The notes beneath the pieces were generated by a model. It searched no databases and was not told the DNA's origin. It saw nothing but the letters and a program-made list of their open reading frames with translations. A stretch of 64,000 nucleotides of DNA from positions 1 to 64,000 of the forward strand of contig NZ_CATKVU010000006.1 of NCBI RefSeq assembly GCF_949820605.1, given 5' to 3'. Positions 26,345 through 37,191 of this stretch are shown piece after piece (the first letter of the stretch is position 1; each line of letters starts with the position of its first letter). A program made the translations under genes and the position numbers. This stretch comes from Segatella copri. GTDB lineage: Bacteria > Bacteroidota > Bacteroidia > Bacteroidales > Bacteroidaceae.

Positions 26345-28642
26345 ATGAACAAGGCTGACAATAACATAGTATTAGCAAAGCCTTCTGGCATAACTTTAGA
26401 GCAACATAATAAAGATGTTGTAAAGGAATCTTTATCTATTTGTCAGGTTCTTCCTGCTTCTTTGAGTAAATACTCAAAAATGGTCGGGAAGAACTTGACC
26501 AACCTTTTATGCGCTTCTGCTGAATGGCATGATGAGGGGAAAAAACATAATAAGTGGCAAACTGCCTGTTGGAAAGACTATCAAAACTACAAAGTCTGGA
26601 AAACTAAAAATCCTGAAGGAAATTTCTTAAAATATAGTAAAGAATGTCATGATGAGGCAGGTGAAAATCTAAGGAAAAATAATTTTCGTCATGAGATGGA
26701 ATCACTAAGTATAGTTGATCAACAAGGTGATTTGCTTATGTCACAAAAAGTAGCAATTGCAGCTCATCATTCTAAGTTAGGGCGTAGATATGAAAACAAA
26801 TGGGAGGCTTGTGAAGCATATCGTTCAATATGGAAAGAATTCCTAATGACGTCATCAAGTATAACTCTCAAAAATGATTTTTCACTCTTATGTTCTGAAC
26901 ATATAGAATATGATGCGATTAGAGGATTACTTCAATTAGCAGATCATAGAGCAAGTGCAAAAGAAGAAATGGAAGATATTTCCTGCTTAGAACCATTCTC
27001 TTATACATTTCCTTACACTCAAAAGCGTGGTGTGCAAAAAATAGTAGAAGATAACTGGAAAAAAGACCTTCTTCTTCTTAGAGCGCCAACTGGCGCTGGT
27101 AAAACAGATGCGGCATTATTATGGGCATCAAAGCAGATTGAAGCACAAAGGGCTGATAGATTAATTTTTGCAATGCCAACCCGATTCACATCGAATGCTA
27201 TATCAATAAATGTCTCTAAGGAATTGGGGCAAACTGGATTGTATCATTCCAGTGCGTGGTCTGTCATTAGTGATAGAGTGAAAAATAATGAGATTAGTTT
27301 GTCTGATGCGTTGAATCAGCATAAGATGGCGAGATGTTTATTATCGCCTATAACAGTTTGTACAATTGATCATCTTCTGATGTCTTTGACGATGACACGT
27401 GAGGACCATCATCTTATTAGTTATAACTTGGCAAATTCTTGTGTTGTTATTGATGAGGCTGATTTCTATGATGACTTTACTCTCGCTAACATTCAGTATT
27501 TACTAAAGGTTTTACATGAATGGAAAGTGCCAGTACTTATAATGAGTGCATCGCTACCTGATTCTTCATTATCATTATATCAGAATACAGGATATAAGAT
27601 TGATTCAATCTTAGAGGATTCTCATGATGTTAATAATATTCGTAAACGATTTGAAATTAAAGATATTATTGATTATAATGAATTTAAAGATATCGATCCC
27701 TTGATTGAAAAATGTTTTGAAATAGGGAATGGAATACTCTATATGAATACAGTGGATAGTGCTATAGCCTTATATAAACATATTTGTAGTAAAAGAACCA
27801 AGGAAGAGATTGACAATATCCATCTCTATCATAGTAGGTTTACAGAGCCTGATAAATTGAAAAAGGAAGAAAAAATTATAGAGGCATTAGGTGAAAAAGC
27901 ATGGGAAGAAGGCACCGCTAAGGGTATCGTTATTATGACTCAAATAGGAGAAATGAGTATAAACATAAGTTCTGAAATCATGATATCAGAATTGTGTCCT
28001 ATAGATAGAATGATACAACGAACTGGAAGACTTTGCCGATTTTCTGATAATATGGGAATATTATATATTCTTACTCCTTATCGTAATAAAACTATATATC
28101 CTGCACCATATGGCATATTAGAGGATAATTGTTGGATACCAAGCAAAGCGTTCTTGATGACAAAAGATGTATTGCTGCAGAAAAGTTACTCTTCTGACGA
28201 TATGACAATTTTATTGAATAATGTATACAAAGAGAAATTTGAATTTTCATTTGAGGCAAAGAGTAATGTCAAGGAGTTGGAAAAAATGTTTAAATACAAT
28301 TGGTTAATTTGTCCAAGAGATGTTAGTGATGAAGATGATGTAGAAAATAAGGAATGGAGAAGTAGAAAAATTGTCTATCAAGATGATGTTTTTGTTTGTC
28401 CTCCTCCAACGTATCAGTTCAGAAACTATTCTGAGTTCTTAGAATATAAATTACTCTACGCTATTAGTTTACCAGAGTATCTTGTTATCAAGGGAAAAAC
28501 CAAACTAAATAGAATTGATTCTGGATACGAGGTTAAGATAGGAAAAAATAGCATTGTTAGGTTAAACGTTGTCCGCACCGGTTTCTATGATGACCAAAAG
28601 GGGGTGGACTTGACAAGTGATGAGGAGGACAATTTCTTATGA
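26345..28642 (+). CDS. cas3: Cas3 HD-nuclease/helicase
   Basis: A 765-residue effector nuclease with both domains in one chain. HD domain: ASAEWHDEGKKHNKW near residue 60, and AIAAHHSKLGRRYE near 140. Helicase: Walker A LRAPTGAGKTDAAL near 245, motif II VVIDEADFYDDF near 373, the SAS-like motif MSASLPDSS, and motif VI MIQRTGRLCRF near 560. It unwinds and degrades target DNA after Cascade binds. Its stop overlaps the cas4 start by 4 bases. All catalytic motifs look intact, so interference should be possible. Confidence 0.95.
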   Translation: MNKADNNIVLAKPSGITLEQHNKDVVKESLSICQVLPASLSKYSKMVGKNLTNLLCASAEWHDEGKKHNKWQTACWKDYQNYKVWKTKNPEGNFLKYSKECHDEAGENLRKNNFRHEMESLSIVDQQGDLLMSQKVAIAAHHSKLGRRYENKWEACEAYRSIWKEFLMTSSSITLKNDFSLLCSEHIEYDAIRGLLQLADHRASAKEEMEDISCLEPFSYTFPYTQKRGVQKIVEDNWKKDLLLLRAPTGAGKTDAALLWASKQIEAQRADRLIFAMPTRFTSNAISINVSKELGQTGLYHSSAWSVISDRVKNNEISLSDALNQHKMARCLLSPITVCTIDHLLMSLTMTREDHHLISYNLANSCVVIDEADFYDDFTLANIQYLLKVLHEWKVPVLIMSASLPDSSLSLYQNTGYKIDSILEDSHDVNNIRKRFEIKDIIDYNEFKDIDPLIEKCFEIGNGILYMNTVDSAIALYKHICSKRTKEEIDNIHLYHSRFTEPDKLKKEEKIIEALGEKAWEEGTAKGIVIMTQIGEMSINISSEIMISELCPIDRMIQRTGRLCRFSDNMGILYILTPYRNKTIYPAPYGILEDNCWIPSKAFLMTKDVLLQKSYSSDDMTILLNNVYKEKFEFSFEAKSNVKELEKMFKYNWLICPRDVSDEDDVENKEWRSRKIVYQDDVFVCPPPTYQFRNYSEFLEYKLLYAISLPEYLVIKGKTKLNRIDSGYEVKIGKNSIVRLNVVRTGFYDDQKGVDLTSDEEDNFL

Positions 28643-29157
28643 TAGTAACAGGTACTCATTTCAACTATTACCAGCTTTGCCATCGCAAACTATGGCTGTT
28701 TGCCAATGGCATCAATATGGAACAAGAGTCAGACTTGGTCTATGAAGGTAAGCTGGTGCATGAATCAAGTTATCCGCAACGTACATCAAAGTATGAGGAA
28801 GTGGAGATTGATGGTATCAAAGTAGATTACTATGATGCCAAGAACAAGGTCATCCATGAGATAAAGAAATCTAATAAGGTGGACAAAGCTCATGAATGGC
28901 AACTGAAATATTACATGTATGTTTTCGAGCAACATGGAATAGATGGTGTGAAGGGCATCTTGGAATATCCTCTTTTGAGAAAGACAAAAGAAGTAATCTT
29001 GACAGATGTTAATAGAGATGACATTCAGGTTATATCTAAAGACATCATTCAGATAATCTCTCAAGATGTTTGCCCGTTTAAAGTTAAGAAAGGCATCTGT
29101 AAGAATTGTAGTTATTTCGATTTTTGTTATATAAACGAGTTGGAGGAAGAAGAATGA
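28639..29157 (+). CDS. cas4: Cas4 exonuclease of the adaptation module
   Basis: A 172-residue RecB-like nuclease with an iron-sulfur cluster. The N-terminal Cys lies in NYYQLCHRKLWLF and three more in CPFKVKKGICKNCSYFDFC near the C terminus. The nuclease core includes VEIDGIKVDYYD, then HEIKKSNKVDKAHEWQLKYY with the D, E-x-K and Q residues of the family. Cas4 trims new spacers and helps select the PAM. It overlaps cas3 by 4 bases and cas1 by 4 bases. Confidence 0.95.
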   Translation: MIVTGTHFNYYQLCHRKLWLFANGINMEQESDLVYEGKLVHESSYPQRTSKYEEVEIDGIKVDYYDAKNKVIHEIKKSNKVDKAHEWQLKYYMYVFEQHGIDGVKGILEYPLLRKTKEVILTDVNRDDIQVISKDIIQIISQDVCPFKVKKGICKNCSYFDFCYINELEEEE

Positions 29158-30170
29158 AAAGAAGTTTCTATCTGTTCAATCCAGGCATCATGGAACGCAG
29201 AGATAATACGCTGAAGTTCACGCCTGTTATCGTAAATGAAGATAATGAAGAAATCAAGCAGCAACCTCGATACATTCCTATTGAGGATGTTGCGGAACTG
29301 TATGCCTTTGGAAGTCTGCGGACAAATAGTGCTTTGTTCAACTTTTTGGGGCAGAAAGGTATTCCTGTCCACTTCTTCGACTATTATGAGAACTATACCG
29401 GAAGCTTCATGCCAAGGGAAAGTCTTCTTTCTGGCAAGGCATTGTTGGCACAAACATCTGCGTACCAAAATAAGAAGAAAAGGGTAGAATTGGCGCGTAA
29501 ATTCATTCAGGGAGCAGCTTGGAATATGGTTATGAACCTCAACTATTATAATCGTAGAGGAAAAGACCTGCAAGATATTATCGATACTATTAAAAGATTG
29601 AGTAATACTTTGCCAGATGCTAAGGCTGTAGATGAGATAATGGGAATTGAGGGAAATATCAGACAGGCATATTATGCTGCATTCGATATCATTCTCGATG
29701 ATTTCAACATGGGATCAAGAACCAAGCAACCGCCAGAGAACGAGGTAAATGCTCTCATTTCTTTTGGCAACATGATGTGCTATACTGAAACTCTCCGGGC
29801 AGTTCATCAAACTCAGCTCAATCCAACGATAAGCTTTCTGCATACTCCAGGAGAAAGGCGTTTTTCGTTATGTCTTGATATATCCGAGATCTTCAAACCT
29901 ATTATCGTGGATAGAGTCATCTTCAAGGTACTCAATAAGCATGCTTTAAGCACCAGTCATTTTGATAAGAAACTCAACAAATGTCTTTTGAACGAAAAGG
30001 GAAAGAAGATTTTTGTAAAGGCCATGGAAGAGCGTTATGATGAGACATTCCGTCATCGTTCTTTAGGACGTAATGTAAGCTATAAGCATCTTATAAAGTT
30101 GGAATGCTATAAGCTACTAAAAGATATTTTAGGAATAGAAGAATATAAACCTTTTAAAATGTATTGGTGA
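29154..30170 (+). CDS. cas1: Cas1 integrase (type I-B like)
   Basis: A 338-residue integrase subunit that inserts new spacers. The start MKRSFYLFNPGIMERRDNTL is typical of type I-B Cas1. Catalytic residues are expected in IMGIEGNIRQAYY (Glu), ISFLHTPGERRFSLCLDISE (His, Asp) and the helix after it. The ATG at 29154 overlaps the cas4 stop (ATGA). An upstream in-frame start would add ten residues and is less likely. The operon order cas4-cas1-cas2 is standard. Confidence 0.95.
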   Translation: MKRSFYLFNPGIMERRDNTLKFTPVIVNEDNEEIKQQPRYIPIEDVAELYAFGSLRTNSALFNFLGQKGIPVHFFDYYENYTGSFMPRESLLSGKALLAQTSAYQNKKKRVELARKFIQGAAWNMVMNLNYYNRRGKDLQDIIDTIKRLSNTLPDAKAVDEIMGIEGNIRQAYYAAFDIILDDFNMGSRTKQPPENEVNALISFGNMMCYTETLRAVHQTQLNPTISFLHTPGERRFSLCLDISEIFKPIIVDRVIFKVLNKHALSTSHFDKKLNKCLLNEKGKKIFVKAMEERYDETFRHRSLGRNVSYKHLIKLECYKLLKDILGIEEYKPFKMYW

Positions 30171-30171
30171 T

Positions 30172-30435
30172 ATGTATGTGATTATAGTTTATGATGTTGG
30201 TGAGAAGCGAGTAGGCAAAATGTTGAAGCTTTGCCGCCAATATTTGTGTTGGATTCAGAACTCAGTTTTGGAGGGAGAATTATCTGAAGCTAAACTTCGG
30301 GAATTGCAAATGAAGATGAAAGCTATCATTGATGAATCCGAGGATAGTGTCATTGTTTTCACCAATAAAATGGGGTATAATATGAACAAACAGATTCTTG
30401 GAAAAGAAAGAATGTCTACCGATAATTTCTTATAA
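30172..30435 (+). CDS. cas2: Cas2
   Basis: An 87-residue ferredoxin-fold protein (MYVIIVYDVGEKRVGKMLKL, then CWIQNSVLEGEL) that forms the dimer core of the Cas1-Cas2 complex. The conserved Asp in YDVGEKR is present. It starts one base after the cas1 stop and is the last cas gene before the leader and array. Confidence 0.95.
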   Translation: MYVIIVYDVGEKRVGKMLKLCRQYLCWIQNSVLEGELSEAKLRELQMKMKAIIDESEDSVIVFTNKMGYNMNKQILGKERMSTDNFL

Positions 30436-30649
30436 AGAGTTGTCGATGTGGTTCTATTTTTCCGTTTCTAGGTTCGGAAAAACCTCCAAAAGTGTTCTTT
30501 GACTTATTGAAACCTCCATAAATAGGCTGGTTGTCGTAAGGCCGCAGAAAAAATATCTTTAGGCATCGACATTTTTTCTGAAGATTTTTTGTATCTTTGC
30601 ACCCACAAACCTATTGATTCTTCGAGCATCTATGCCTAAGGATTAACGG
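30436..30649 (+). promoter_or_regulatory. CRISPR leader
   Basis: A 214-base AT-rich, gene-free stretch between cas2 and the first repeat. TATCTTTG at 30592-30599 is a promoter -7 box that would start precursor crRNA about 45 bases before the array. TGTCGATG (30442-30449) and CATCGACA (30563-30570) are complementary. AAACCTCCA occurs twice (about 30480 and 30508). Confidence 0.75.
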
Positions 30650-33600
30650 GTTCTAATCGCACCTTTATGGAATTGAAATTGTTTATCATGGAATAAAGAT
30701 ACCCGTCATTCTTATGTTCTAATCGCACCTTTATGGAATTGAAATATGGGTGGAACGTACTGCAAAACGTCACATAAAGAAAGTTCTAATCGCACCTTTA
30801 TGGAATTGAAATACGGAAATGTGAAAAAGAACATAATTTAGACGTCTGAGTTCTAATCGCACCTTTATGGAATTGAAATTCAACAGTTTTAAAAGAATGG
30901 AACTCATCATTATGTTCTAATCGCACCTTTATGGAATTGAAATCCTACGGCTTTGTTCAAAGCAGCACACCGATAGCCGTTCTAATCGCACCTTTATGGA
31001 ATTGAAATTTCGTCGGTACTTTTTGCTTTAAATATGATATGCTCGTTCTAATCGCACCTTTATGGAATTGAAATTTAAAGAATTTTGGGAAACGAACCGA
31101 AATAATTTTGTTCTAATCGCACCTTTATGGAATTGAAATGATAATCAAACATATCTGCAAAATCTTTTACGAGTTCTAATCGCACCTTTATGGAATTGAA
31201 ATATCTGATATGGCAAGATTCGGGCTCGAAGATTCCGTTCTAATCGCACCTTTATGGAATTGAAATGGCAGTGAACCGCTTGCAAGGATGAAAGGCATTG
31301 GGTTCTAATCGCACCTTTATGGAATTGAAATATTTAAGCCTTCTCTACATAGACGCTGATACATCGTTCTAATCGCACCTTTATGGAATTGAAATTTATA
31401 CATTTCATCGGGTACCCACCAATCGCCATGGTTCTAATCGCACCTTTATGGAATTGAAATAAATGTGCTTCAATCTGAGAAACGAAATCAGCATCGTTCT
31501 AATCGCACCTTTATGGAATTGAAATATGCTAATGCTAATGCGAGTTATCTTAAAAAAGTTCTAATCGCACCTTTATGGAATTGAAATTATCAGGGTCCGG
31601 ATGTAATGCAGAATGAAAACCCAGTTCTAATCGCACCTTTATGGAATTGAAATTGCCAATTAGCCAATTCAGCCTTAAATTGCTCTTGAGTTCTAATCGC
31701 ACCTTTATGGAATTGAAATATTAATCATATTAGATAACATAGGCATTTCTTACTTGTTCTAATCGCACCTTTATGGAATTGAAATGTTGTTGGTCGACAT
31801 GGTGTTACTCTTGTTGGTTGTGTTCTAATCGCACCTTTATGGAATTGAAATTTCAAAATGTATTGTTTCATATCTCTGTCCTCCCGTTCTAATTGTACCT
31901 TTATGGAATTGAAATACCTTGTTTGCATCCCGCCGCCGCCAGCCAACGTGTTCTAATTGTACCTTTATGGAATTGAAATTGCGTAGCGATGCTGAACGAA
32001 CGGAAGTGCTCCCGAGTTCTAATTGTACCTTTATGGAATTGAAATGCCACAGCCCCACACGTAGCCCACAAAGATAGATGTTCTAATTGTACCTTTATGG
32101 AATTGAAATTCATAAGGAGACGGGCAAAGCCTGGGCAGATCTGAGTTCTAATTGTACCTTTATGGAATTGAAATTCCTTTCTCCTCGTTAACGGATGGTA
32201 TGCCGTATGTTCTAATTGTACCTTTATGGAATTGAAATTTTTTCTGAATGAGCTACACGGAAGGAAACAAACTTGGTTCTAATTGTACCTTTATGGAATT
32301 GAAATATGATTGAGACATCCAATTTCCGTGCTCAATTTGAGTTCTAATTGTACCTTTATGGAATTGAAATTTTTCATGGGTGCAAAGATAGAAATAAAAA
32401 TTTGAAGTTCTAATTGTACCTTTATGGAATTGAAATCATTTCAGGTTATGCAAGAGGTGGCTAATAAGCTAGTTCTAATTGTACCTTTATGGAATTGAAA
32501 TTCATAAGATAAGGATTTAAACCAGCAGCCTCAAGACGTTCTAATTGTACCTTTATGGAATTGAAATTATCGAGTTTAATACAAATTTCCCTTGGATTGT
32601 CGGTTCTAATTGTACCTTTATGGAATTGAAATTTTAGCAAAAAGTTTGGTTGCGGTCTGTATTGGGACGTTCTAATTGTACCTTTATGGAATTGAAATGT
32701 ACATCGCCGTGCGTATAAAAGCTCAATGCTCGGTTCTAATTGTACCTTTATGGAATTGAAATTAATTCTCTGTCTGCTTGAGAGTATATTTGCCGTCAGG
32801 TTCTAATTGTACCTTTATGGAATTGAAATTAGGTCTTAGCAGTAAACTTAACAGAAGCAGAACCAGTTCTAATTGTACCTTTATGGAATTGAAATAATCT
32901 AAATTAACGACACTTTCAGAACCAAACTGAGTTCTAATTGTACCTTTATGGAATTGAAATAAATGAATGCGGCAAGCCGTGAAGGTTTTTATATGTTCTA
33001 ATTGTACCTTTATGGAATTGAAATATGTGAAGCGCACCATACTCTCGTTTGCCTCAATGTTCTAATTGTACCTTTATGGAATTGAAATTCGCGAACAGAT
33101 AAAGAAAGTATCGGAGCAGGTGGGTTCTAATTGTACCTTTATGGAATTGAAATCGATGGGCGATGACTGGGTTATCATCAAAGTCGTCGTTCTAATTGTA
33201 CCTTTATGGAATTGAAATTTGGTGGTGCTCCTTTTCGTTTACGTAAGTGTACGTTCTAATTGTACCTTTATGGAATTGAAATTCGGTCCATTATTGAGGA
33301 TTAATTCCGTGCCGACTGTTCTAATTGTACCTTTATGGAATTGAAATGACTACTGCTACGTATGGATCGGTATCTTTCAGCTGTTCTAATTGTACCTTTA
33401 TGGAATTGAAATTGCGAAAGTAAACAACGCTCAGACCATAAAAATAGTTCTAATTGTACCTTTATGGAATTGAAATTATAATTATCGACACAAGAATGAG
33501 AAGACTGCAAGGTTCTAATTGTACCTTTATGGAATTGAAATTCTGGTTTCAATATCAACGAAGAAGCTTCTGGATTGTTCTAATTGTACCTTTATGGAAT

Positions 33601-34454
33601 TGAAATTACAAAGAGAACGGACGAACAGCGACACAAGTATTGTTCTAATTGTACCTTTATGGAATTGAAATCAAAGTCCATATTAGCTTTTTGAACTTGA
33701 TACTGAGTTCTAATTGTACCTTTATGGAATTGAAATTCAAGGACACTGAATGTTAAACTTTTTGTAGAGCGTTCTAATTGTACCTTTATGGAATTGAAAT
33801 AAAGAAACAAAAGGCTAGTGTTTTTCATAGGTATGTTCTAATTGTACCTTTATGGAATTGAAATACAGACAAATCAAAAATAGAATCTTGCAATCTGTTG
33901 TTCTAATTGTACCTTTATGGAATTGAAATTGACGATGGCAGAGATGTGAAGCTCCTGAAGTTCAGTTCTAATTGTACCTTTATGGAATTGAAATTAACAA
34001 TGAGCGAAGCGAGAGGAAGGGCAGAGGGCAGTTCTAATTGTACCTTTATGGAATTGAAATAGGTATCTGCGACGTTTTGGCGGTTTTTCCGCTTTGTGTT
34101 CTAATTGTACCTTTATGGAATTGAAATTGGTCGATGCAATATTCAATAGCTAGATTGATAACGTTCTAATTGTACCTTTATGGAATTGAAATAACCTTCA
34201 AGGGTAAGACGGGCGCGGACTGGTACGTTCTAATTGTACCTTTATGGAATTGAAATTTTTATTATTCTCCTATTACTTTTCAAGCATTCTTGTTCTAATT
34301 GTACCTTTATGGAATTGAAATAAGATACAAAGGTCTTAATCTTGTATTCATCGTGCAGTTCTAATTGTACCTTTATGGAATTGAAATACTACAACCTGCA
34401 TATCCTGCGAGAAGGCGTATCCCTGTTCTAATTGTACCTTTATGGAATTAATTC
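30650..34454 (+). CRISPR. CRISPR array, 59 repeats of 30 bp with two repeat forms
   Basis: By direct count there are 59 repeats (the last degenerate) and 58 spacers of about 34-37 bases. Repeats 1-19 (first bases at 30650 to 31822) read GTTCTAATCGCACC at their start. Repeats 20-59 (31886 to 34425) read GTTCTAATTGTACC, that is C to T at repeat positions 9 and 11. The remaining bases, including the 3' ATTGAAAT that would form the crRNA handle, are the same in both forms. The last repeat (34425) loses its final five bases, as is normal at the leader-distal end. No repeated spacer was noticed. Open frames crossing the array are repeats read as protein. Confidence 0.98.
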
Positions 34455-34514
34455 AGAAGTACTGATAGCTTTAGTATTATACCGCAATCTCTAGTTATAA
34501 GTGTTCAGAATGTG

Positions 34515-34757
34515 TCTCCTCCAGCCACAGCATTCGTCTCCTCCGGTCACTGCATTCGACTCCTTCAGCTATCGCATTCGTCTCCTCCGGTCACTGCATT
34601 CGACTCCTTCAGCTATCGCATTCGTCTCCTTCAGCCACTGCATTCGTCTCCTTCAGCCACTGCATTCGACTCCTCCAGCTAATGCAGCCGTCTCATTCTG
34701 CCAACTCAGCCGTCTCATTCTGCTAACTCAGTCGTCTCCTTCAGTCACCGCAGCCGT
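34515..34757. repeat. 22-bp minisatellite just beyond the CRISPR array
   Basis: About ten to eleven tandem copies of a 22-base unit beginning GCATTCG[T/A]CTCCT, with variation mainly in the last eight bases; the first and last units are degenerate. Because 22 is not a multiple of three, the three frames alternate, so it is unlikely to encode protein. Confidence 0.85.
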
Positions 34758-35031
34758 ATGTGTCAACTCAATGAAGTAGATGAAGTCGTGAAATGAAGTG
34801 GATGAGTTCGCATAATGAAGTTCATGATTTCTGCACCATTGCCAATACATGCGAATGGTAATGCAAAAAGTGGTTTACTCCTACCTTTATGATTCTTATA
34901 CGAAAATGTTTTTCTGTTTTTGTTGCCACATCTATCACCTATACGTTTAACTCTCTGATTATAAGTGAATAATGCGTGGCAGTAAGCGGTGTTTCTGTTG
35001 CCACCTAATGCCACGCATTGCCACACTCTTT
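34758..35031. other. Gene-free stretch with TTGCCAC repeats
   Basis: No gene is visible. 34775-34830 contains several ATGAAGT/ATGA repeats. TTGCCAC occurs at about 34922, 34999 and 35017, plus ATGCCAC at about 35008. These are mirror images of the GTGGCAATAG repeats at 43341-43450. The IS66 target-duplication copy CACTCTTT ends the stretch at 35024-35031. Confidence 0.5.
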
Positions 35032-35100
35032 GTAAGCGTCTCCGCGTTTATACCTTGCATAATTCAAAAAAAGCAGTAACAGCTGATTAAACTAATGCTG

Positions 35101-36681
35101 TTACTGCTTTTTCCATCGGTCAGGAAGTAAGTCTCTATATTTTTCCAATGGGGTATTGGGTTGCCATTCTGCAGTCTTTTCTATTACGTCGCATATGTAT
35201 TCAAACAGATTAATGCCATTCAGCCTGCATGAGATGGCGATGGAATATAGGATAGCCGCCCGGCTTGCTCCTTCGTGCGAACCAAAGAACATTGAGTTTC
35301 TTCTTGATAGTGATATGTACCTCTGGATTCTCTCAATATAGTTGTTATCGAGAGCCGTATCACCTCTTTTGAAGATGTCACAAATGGCATTATATTCATT
35401 AAGGGCATAACCGACCGCCTGCGCCAAGGTAGACTTGGGCAGCAAATCCTTCCTGGAAGATATTTCCTCCAGTTTCTCCAATAAATCCTGTAAAATGTCC
35501 GGTGCATATGACTGCCGATAGGCTAGATGGTCTTCAACGGTCCATCCATTTACCCCAACCTTATGTTTTTTGTCTTCTCGATAAAATCTGTTGAGGATAT
35601 CTACGACTTCCTGAGCATCCTTGTCTTCCTTGCCGCAGTCGATGAAATCTCTCTTGACATGCTGTAGGCAGGCGATTCTCATAATGTCAGGATAAGCATC
35701 CGACTCCAGTTTCCGGTAAGGAGCATATGCATCACTCTGTATGGTACCTTTATAATCAGAGAATACGTTAAGTATGACCTGCTCTGAGCGTGATCCATCC
35801 TCATATACGAAGAAGACAAGTCCCAGTTTAGGCGCACTTACAGCCCAGAAGTAGCCTTTCTTCGACCCCTTGTCCGCAGGCTTTGTCTTGGCTAACAGTA
35901 CTTTATGGTATGTCTCGTCCGCCGAGACATAATCCTGCTGCAACACTACTTGGCAGATAGCCTTATAGAAGTTTTCCAGTACATCGGCACTTCTGGCAAT
36001 CAGCTTGTTTGCCGTGGTTTTCCTTAACGTAAACCCATTGTCGGCAAAGTATTTGATGATTCGCTCTACCGGCATGGAATAGATGTATCGCATCTGCAGG
36101 AGTCCTGCTGCAAAGGAAGGTGAATAGGAAGAATTCAACAACAGAGCCGGCGGAGTTTTCCCCGGATACATGATACTTCTATCAGTATAAGTGTTGATGT
36201 GATACACGGTCTTGATGAATTTGATGGGTTCCATGCTGTAACGTATACAGGTACGAGTTCCGAAGAGACGCAACGTCTTCAAAAGCCCTGCATCCATGAC
36301 TGGATCTATCGTAACATGCACCTCTTTCATCTCGTAATGCATGTCACGCTTGGCACCGTTGTTTTTGCGTGCCTTTCTCTTTTCGGCCTGCTCTGTTTTC
36401 TTCTTGTCAAATTCCTCCTGCGTCATCGAGGCTTGTGGATTCTTTTCCTGACGTTCGGACTTCTTGCCTGAAACGAGCTTGCCGAGTGCCTTGTTCTGAC
36501 GATTCGCTTTGTCAATGGCGATTCCTTTCTGGACGAGTAGTTCTTCTAATGACTTTATACGTTCAATGAGTTCGTTGACCTGTGCAGTCAACGAACTCAC
36601 CGTAGCATTAGCTTGCTGAAGCTGTTCGTTTGCAAGCTGAAGCTGTTCCTTCAAAAGTACTATAATTTCGTCCTTTTTCAT
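35101..36681 (-). CDS. tnpC: IS66 transposase TnpC
   Basis: A 526-residue DDE transposase. The N-terminal coiled coil has leucine-rich heptads (LKEQLQLANEQLQQANATV). Next comes the zinc-finger-like/helix-turn-helix region. Then the DDE core: QQDYVSADETYHKVL with the first Asp, a second in IQSDAYAPYRKLESD, and the Glu in NYIERIQRYISLSRRNSMF, the IS66 signature. The C-terminal IS66 tail LFEYICDVIEK is present. No frameshift is visible. Because tnpB is broken, the element may not move by itself. Confidence 0.93.
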   Translation of the reverse strand: MKKDEIIVLLKEQLQLANEQLQQANATVSSLTAQVNELIERIKSLEELLVQKGIAIDKANRQNKALGKLVSGKKSERQEKNPQASMTQEEFDKKKTEQAEKRKARKNNGAKRDMHYEMKEVHVTIDPVMDAGLLKTLRLFGTRTCIRYSMEPIKFIKTVYHINTYTDRSIMYPGKTPPALLLNSSYSPSFAAGLLQMRYIYSMPVERIIKYFADNGFTLRKTTANKLIARSADVLENFYKAICQVVLQQDYVSADETYHKVLLAKTKPADKGSKKGYFWAVSAPKLGLVFFVYEDGSRSEQVILNVFSDYKGTIQSDAYAPYRKLESDAYPDIMRIACLQHVKRDFIDCGKEDKDAQEVVDILNRFYREDKKHKVGVNGWTVEDHLAYRQSYAPDILQDLLEKLEEISSRKDLLPKSTLAQAVGYALNEYNAICDIFKRGDTALDNNYIERIQRYISLSRRNSMFFGSHEGASRAAILYSIAISCRLNGINLFEYICDVIEKTAEWQPNTPLEKYRDLLPDRWKKQ

Positions 36682-36782
36682 AGTGCAAAGGTACGAAAAA
36701 ATATCGAGACATGCAAGGATTTTCAGATATTTATTTTTACTATCTTACTGATATACAACCTATTAAACACAACCTTACACAC

Positions 36783-36968
36783 CTACAGATTAAGCCGTTT
36801 TCGATATCTCATACTTTTCAGGCAAATTCCGCTCATGATGGCAGATAGCGTCTTGTAAGGCATTTTGCATTGTTTGCTTTGGGAATCAAAGAATGGCAAT
36901 TCAAAGGTTCCTCGCTCCAGTCGCTTCTGGTACAGCAGGAAACCGTCGCCATCCCATTTGATTCCTAA
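36783..36968 (-). pseudogene. tnpB: 3' fragment of IS66 tnpB
   Basis: About 60 codons of an IS66 Orf2/TnpB C terminus (KWDGDGFLLYQKRLERGTFE, ending RYRKRLNL). It continues the 5' fragment at 39704-39875. Upstream of the fragment the frame passes into unrelated DNA near 36968, which marks one border of the insertion. Confidence 0.82.
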
Positions 36969-37191
36969 GACATAGCCAAATTTTTGAGCAATTTTTTGTG
37001 TTAATAAATATAAAAGAGGCGTTTTGAAGCATACAGGCACTAAAATATCGGTAGCAGAAATGGTCAAAAATGATTTTTCTGTTACAAATCAACACGGAAC
37101 TCGTTCTTTTAATAGCGTGTGGCTAGATTCCTAATTAGTTATCCGTGTTTGTGTCTTTACAAGACTCTAAATGGCAGTAGCACAGACTGCT
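36969..37191. other. Unassigned flank of the inserted block
   Basis: About 220 AT-rich bases between the tnpB border and the first ATAGTTCAC motif. AGATTCCTAA-like sequence occurs twice (near 36966 and 37124). No gene is seen. It may be part of an IS110 end or of an older insertion. Confidence 0.4.

Noticed and set aside
22283..30435. A non-CRISPR defence system linked to the cas genes
   Set aside because: All eight genes fit known Cas families by motif or position; no extra toxin, reverse transcriptase or nuclease gene is inserted.
31725..33828. Open frames encoding repeated FQFHKG / FNSIKVQLE peptides on the minus strand
   Set aside because: They are the CRISPR repeats translated; no start context, and the peptide changes each time the spacer length changes frame.
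30680..34424. Spacers matching the ICE or other genes in this window (self-targeting)
   Set aside because: Reading the spacers I found no clear match to the window, but this was by eye only; a sequence search is needed.
34501..34779. 92-residue open frame with repeated His-Ser-Thr-Pro phrases
   Set aside because: It is a translation of the 22-bp minisatellite; the 22-base period shifts frame at every unit, so no protein repeat is conserved.
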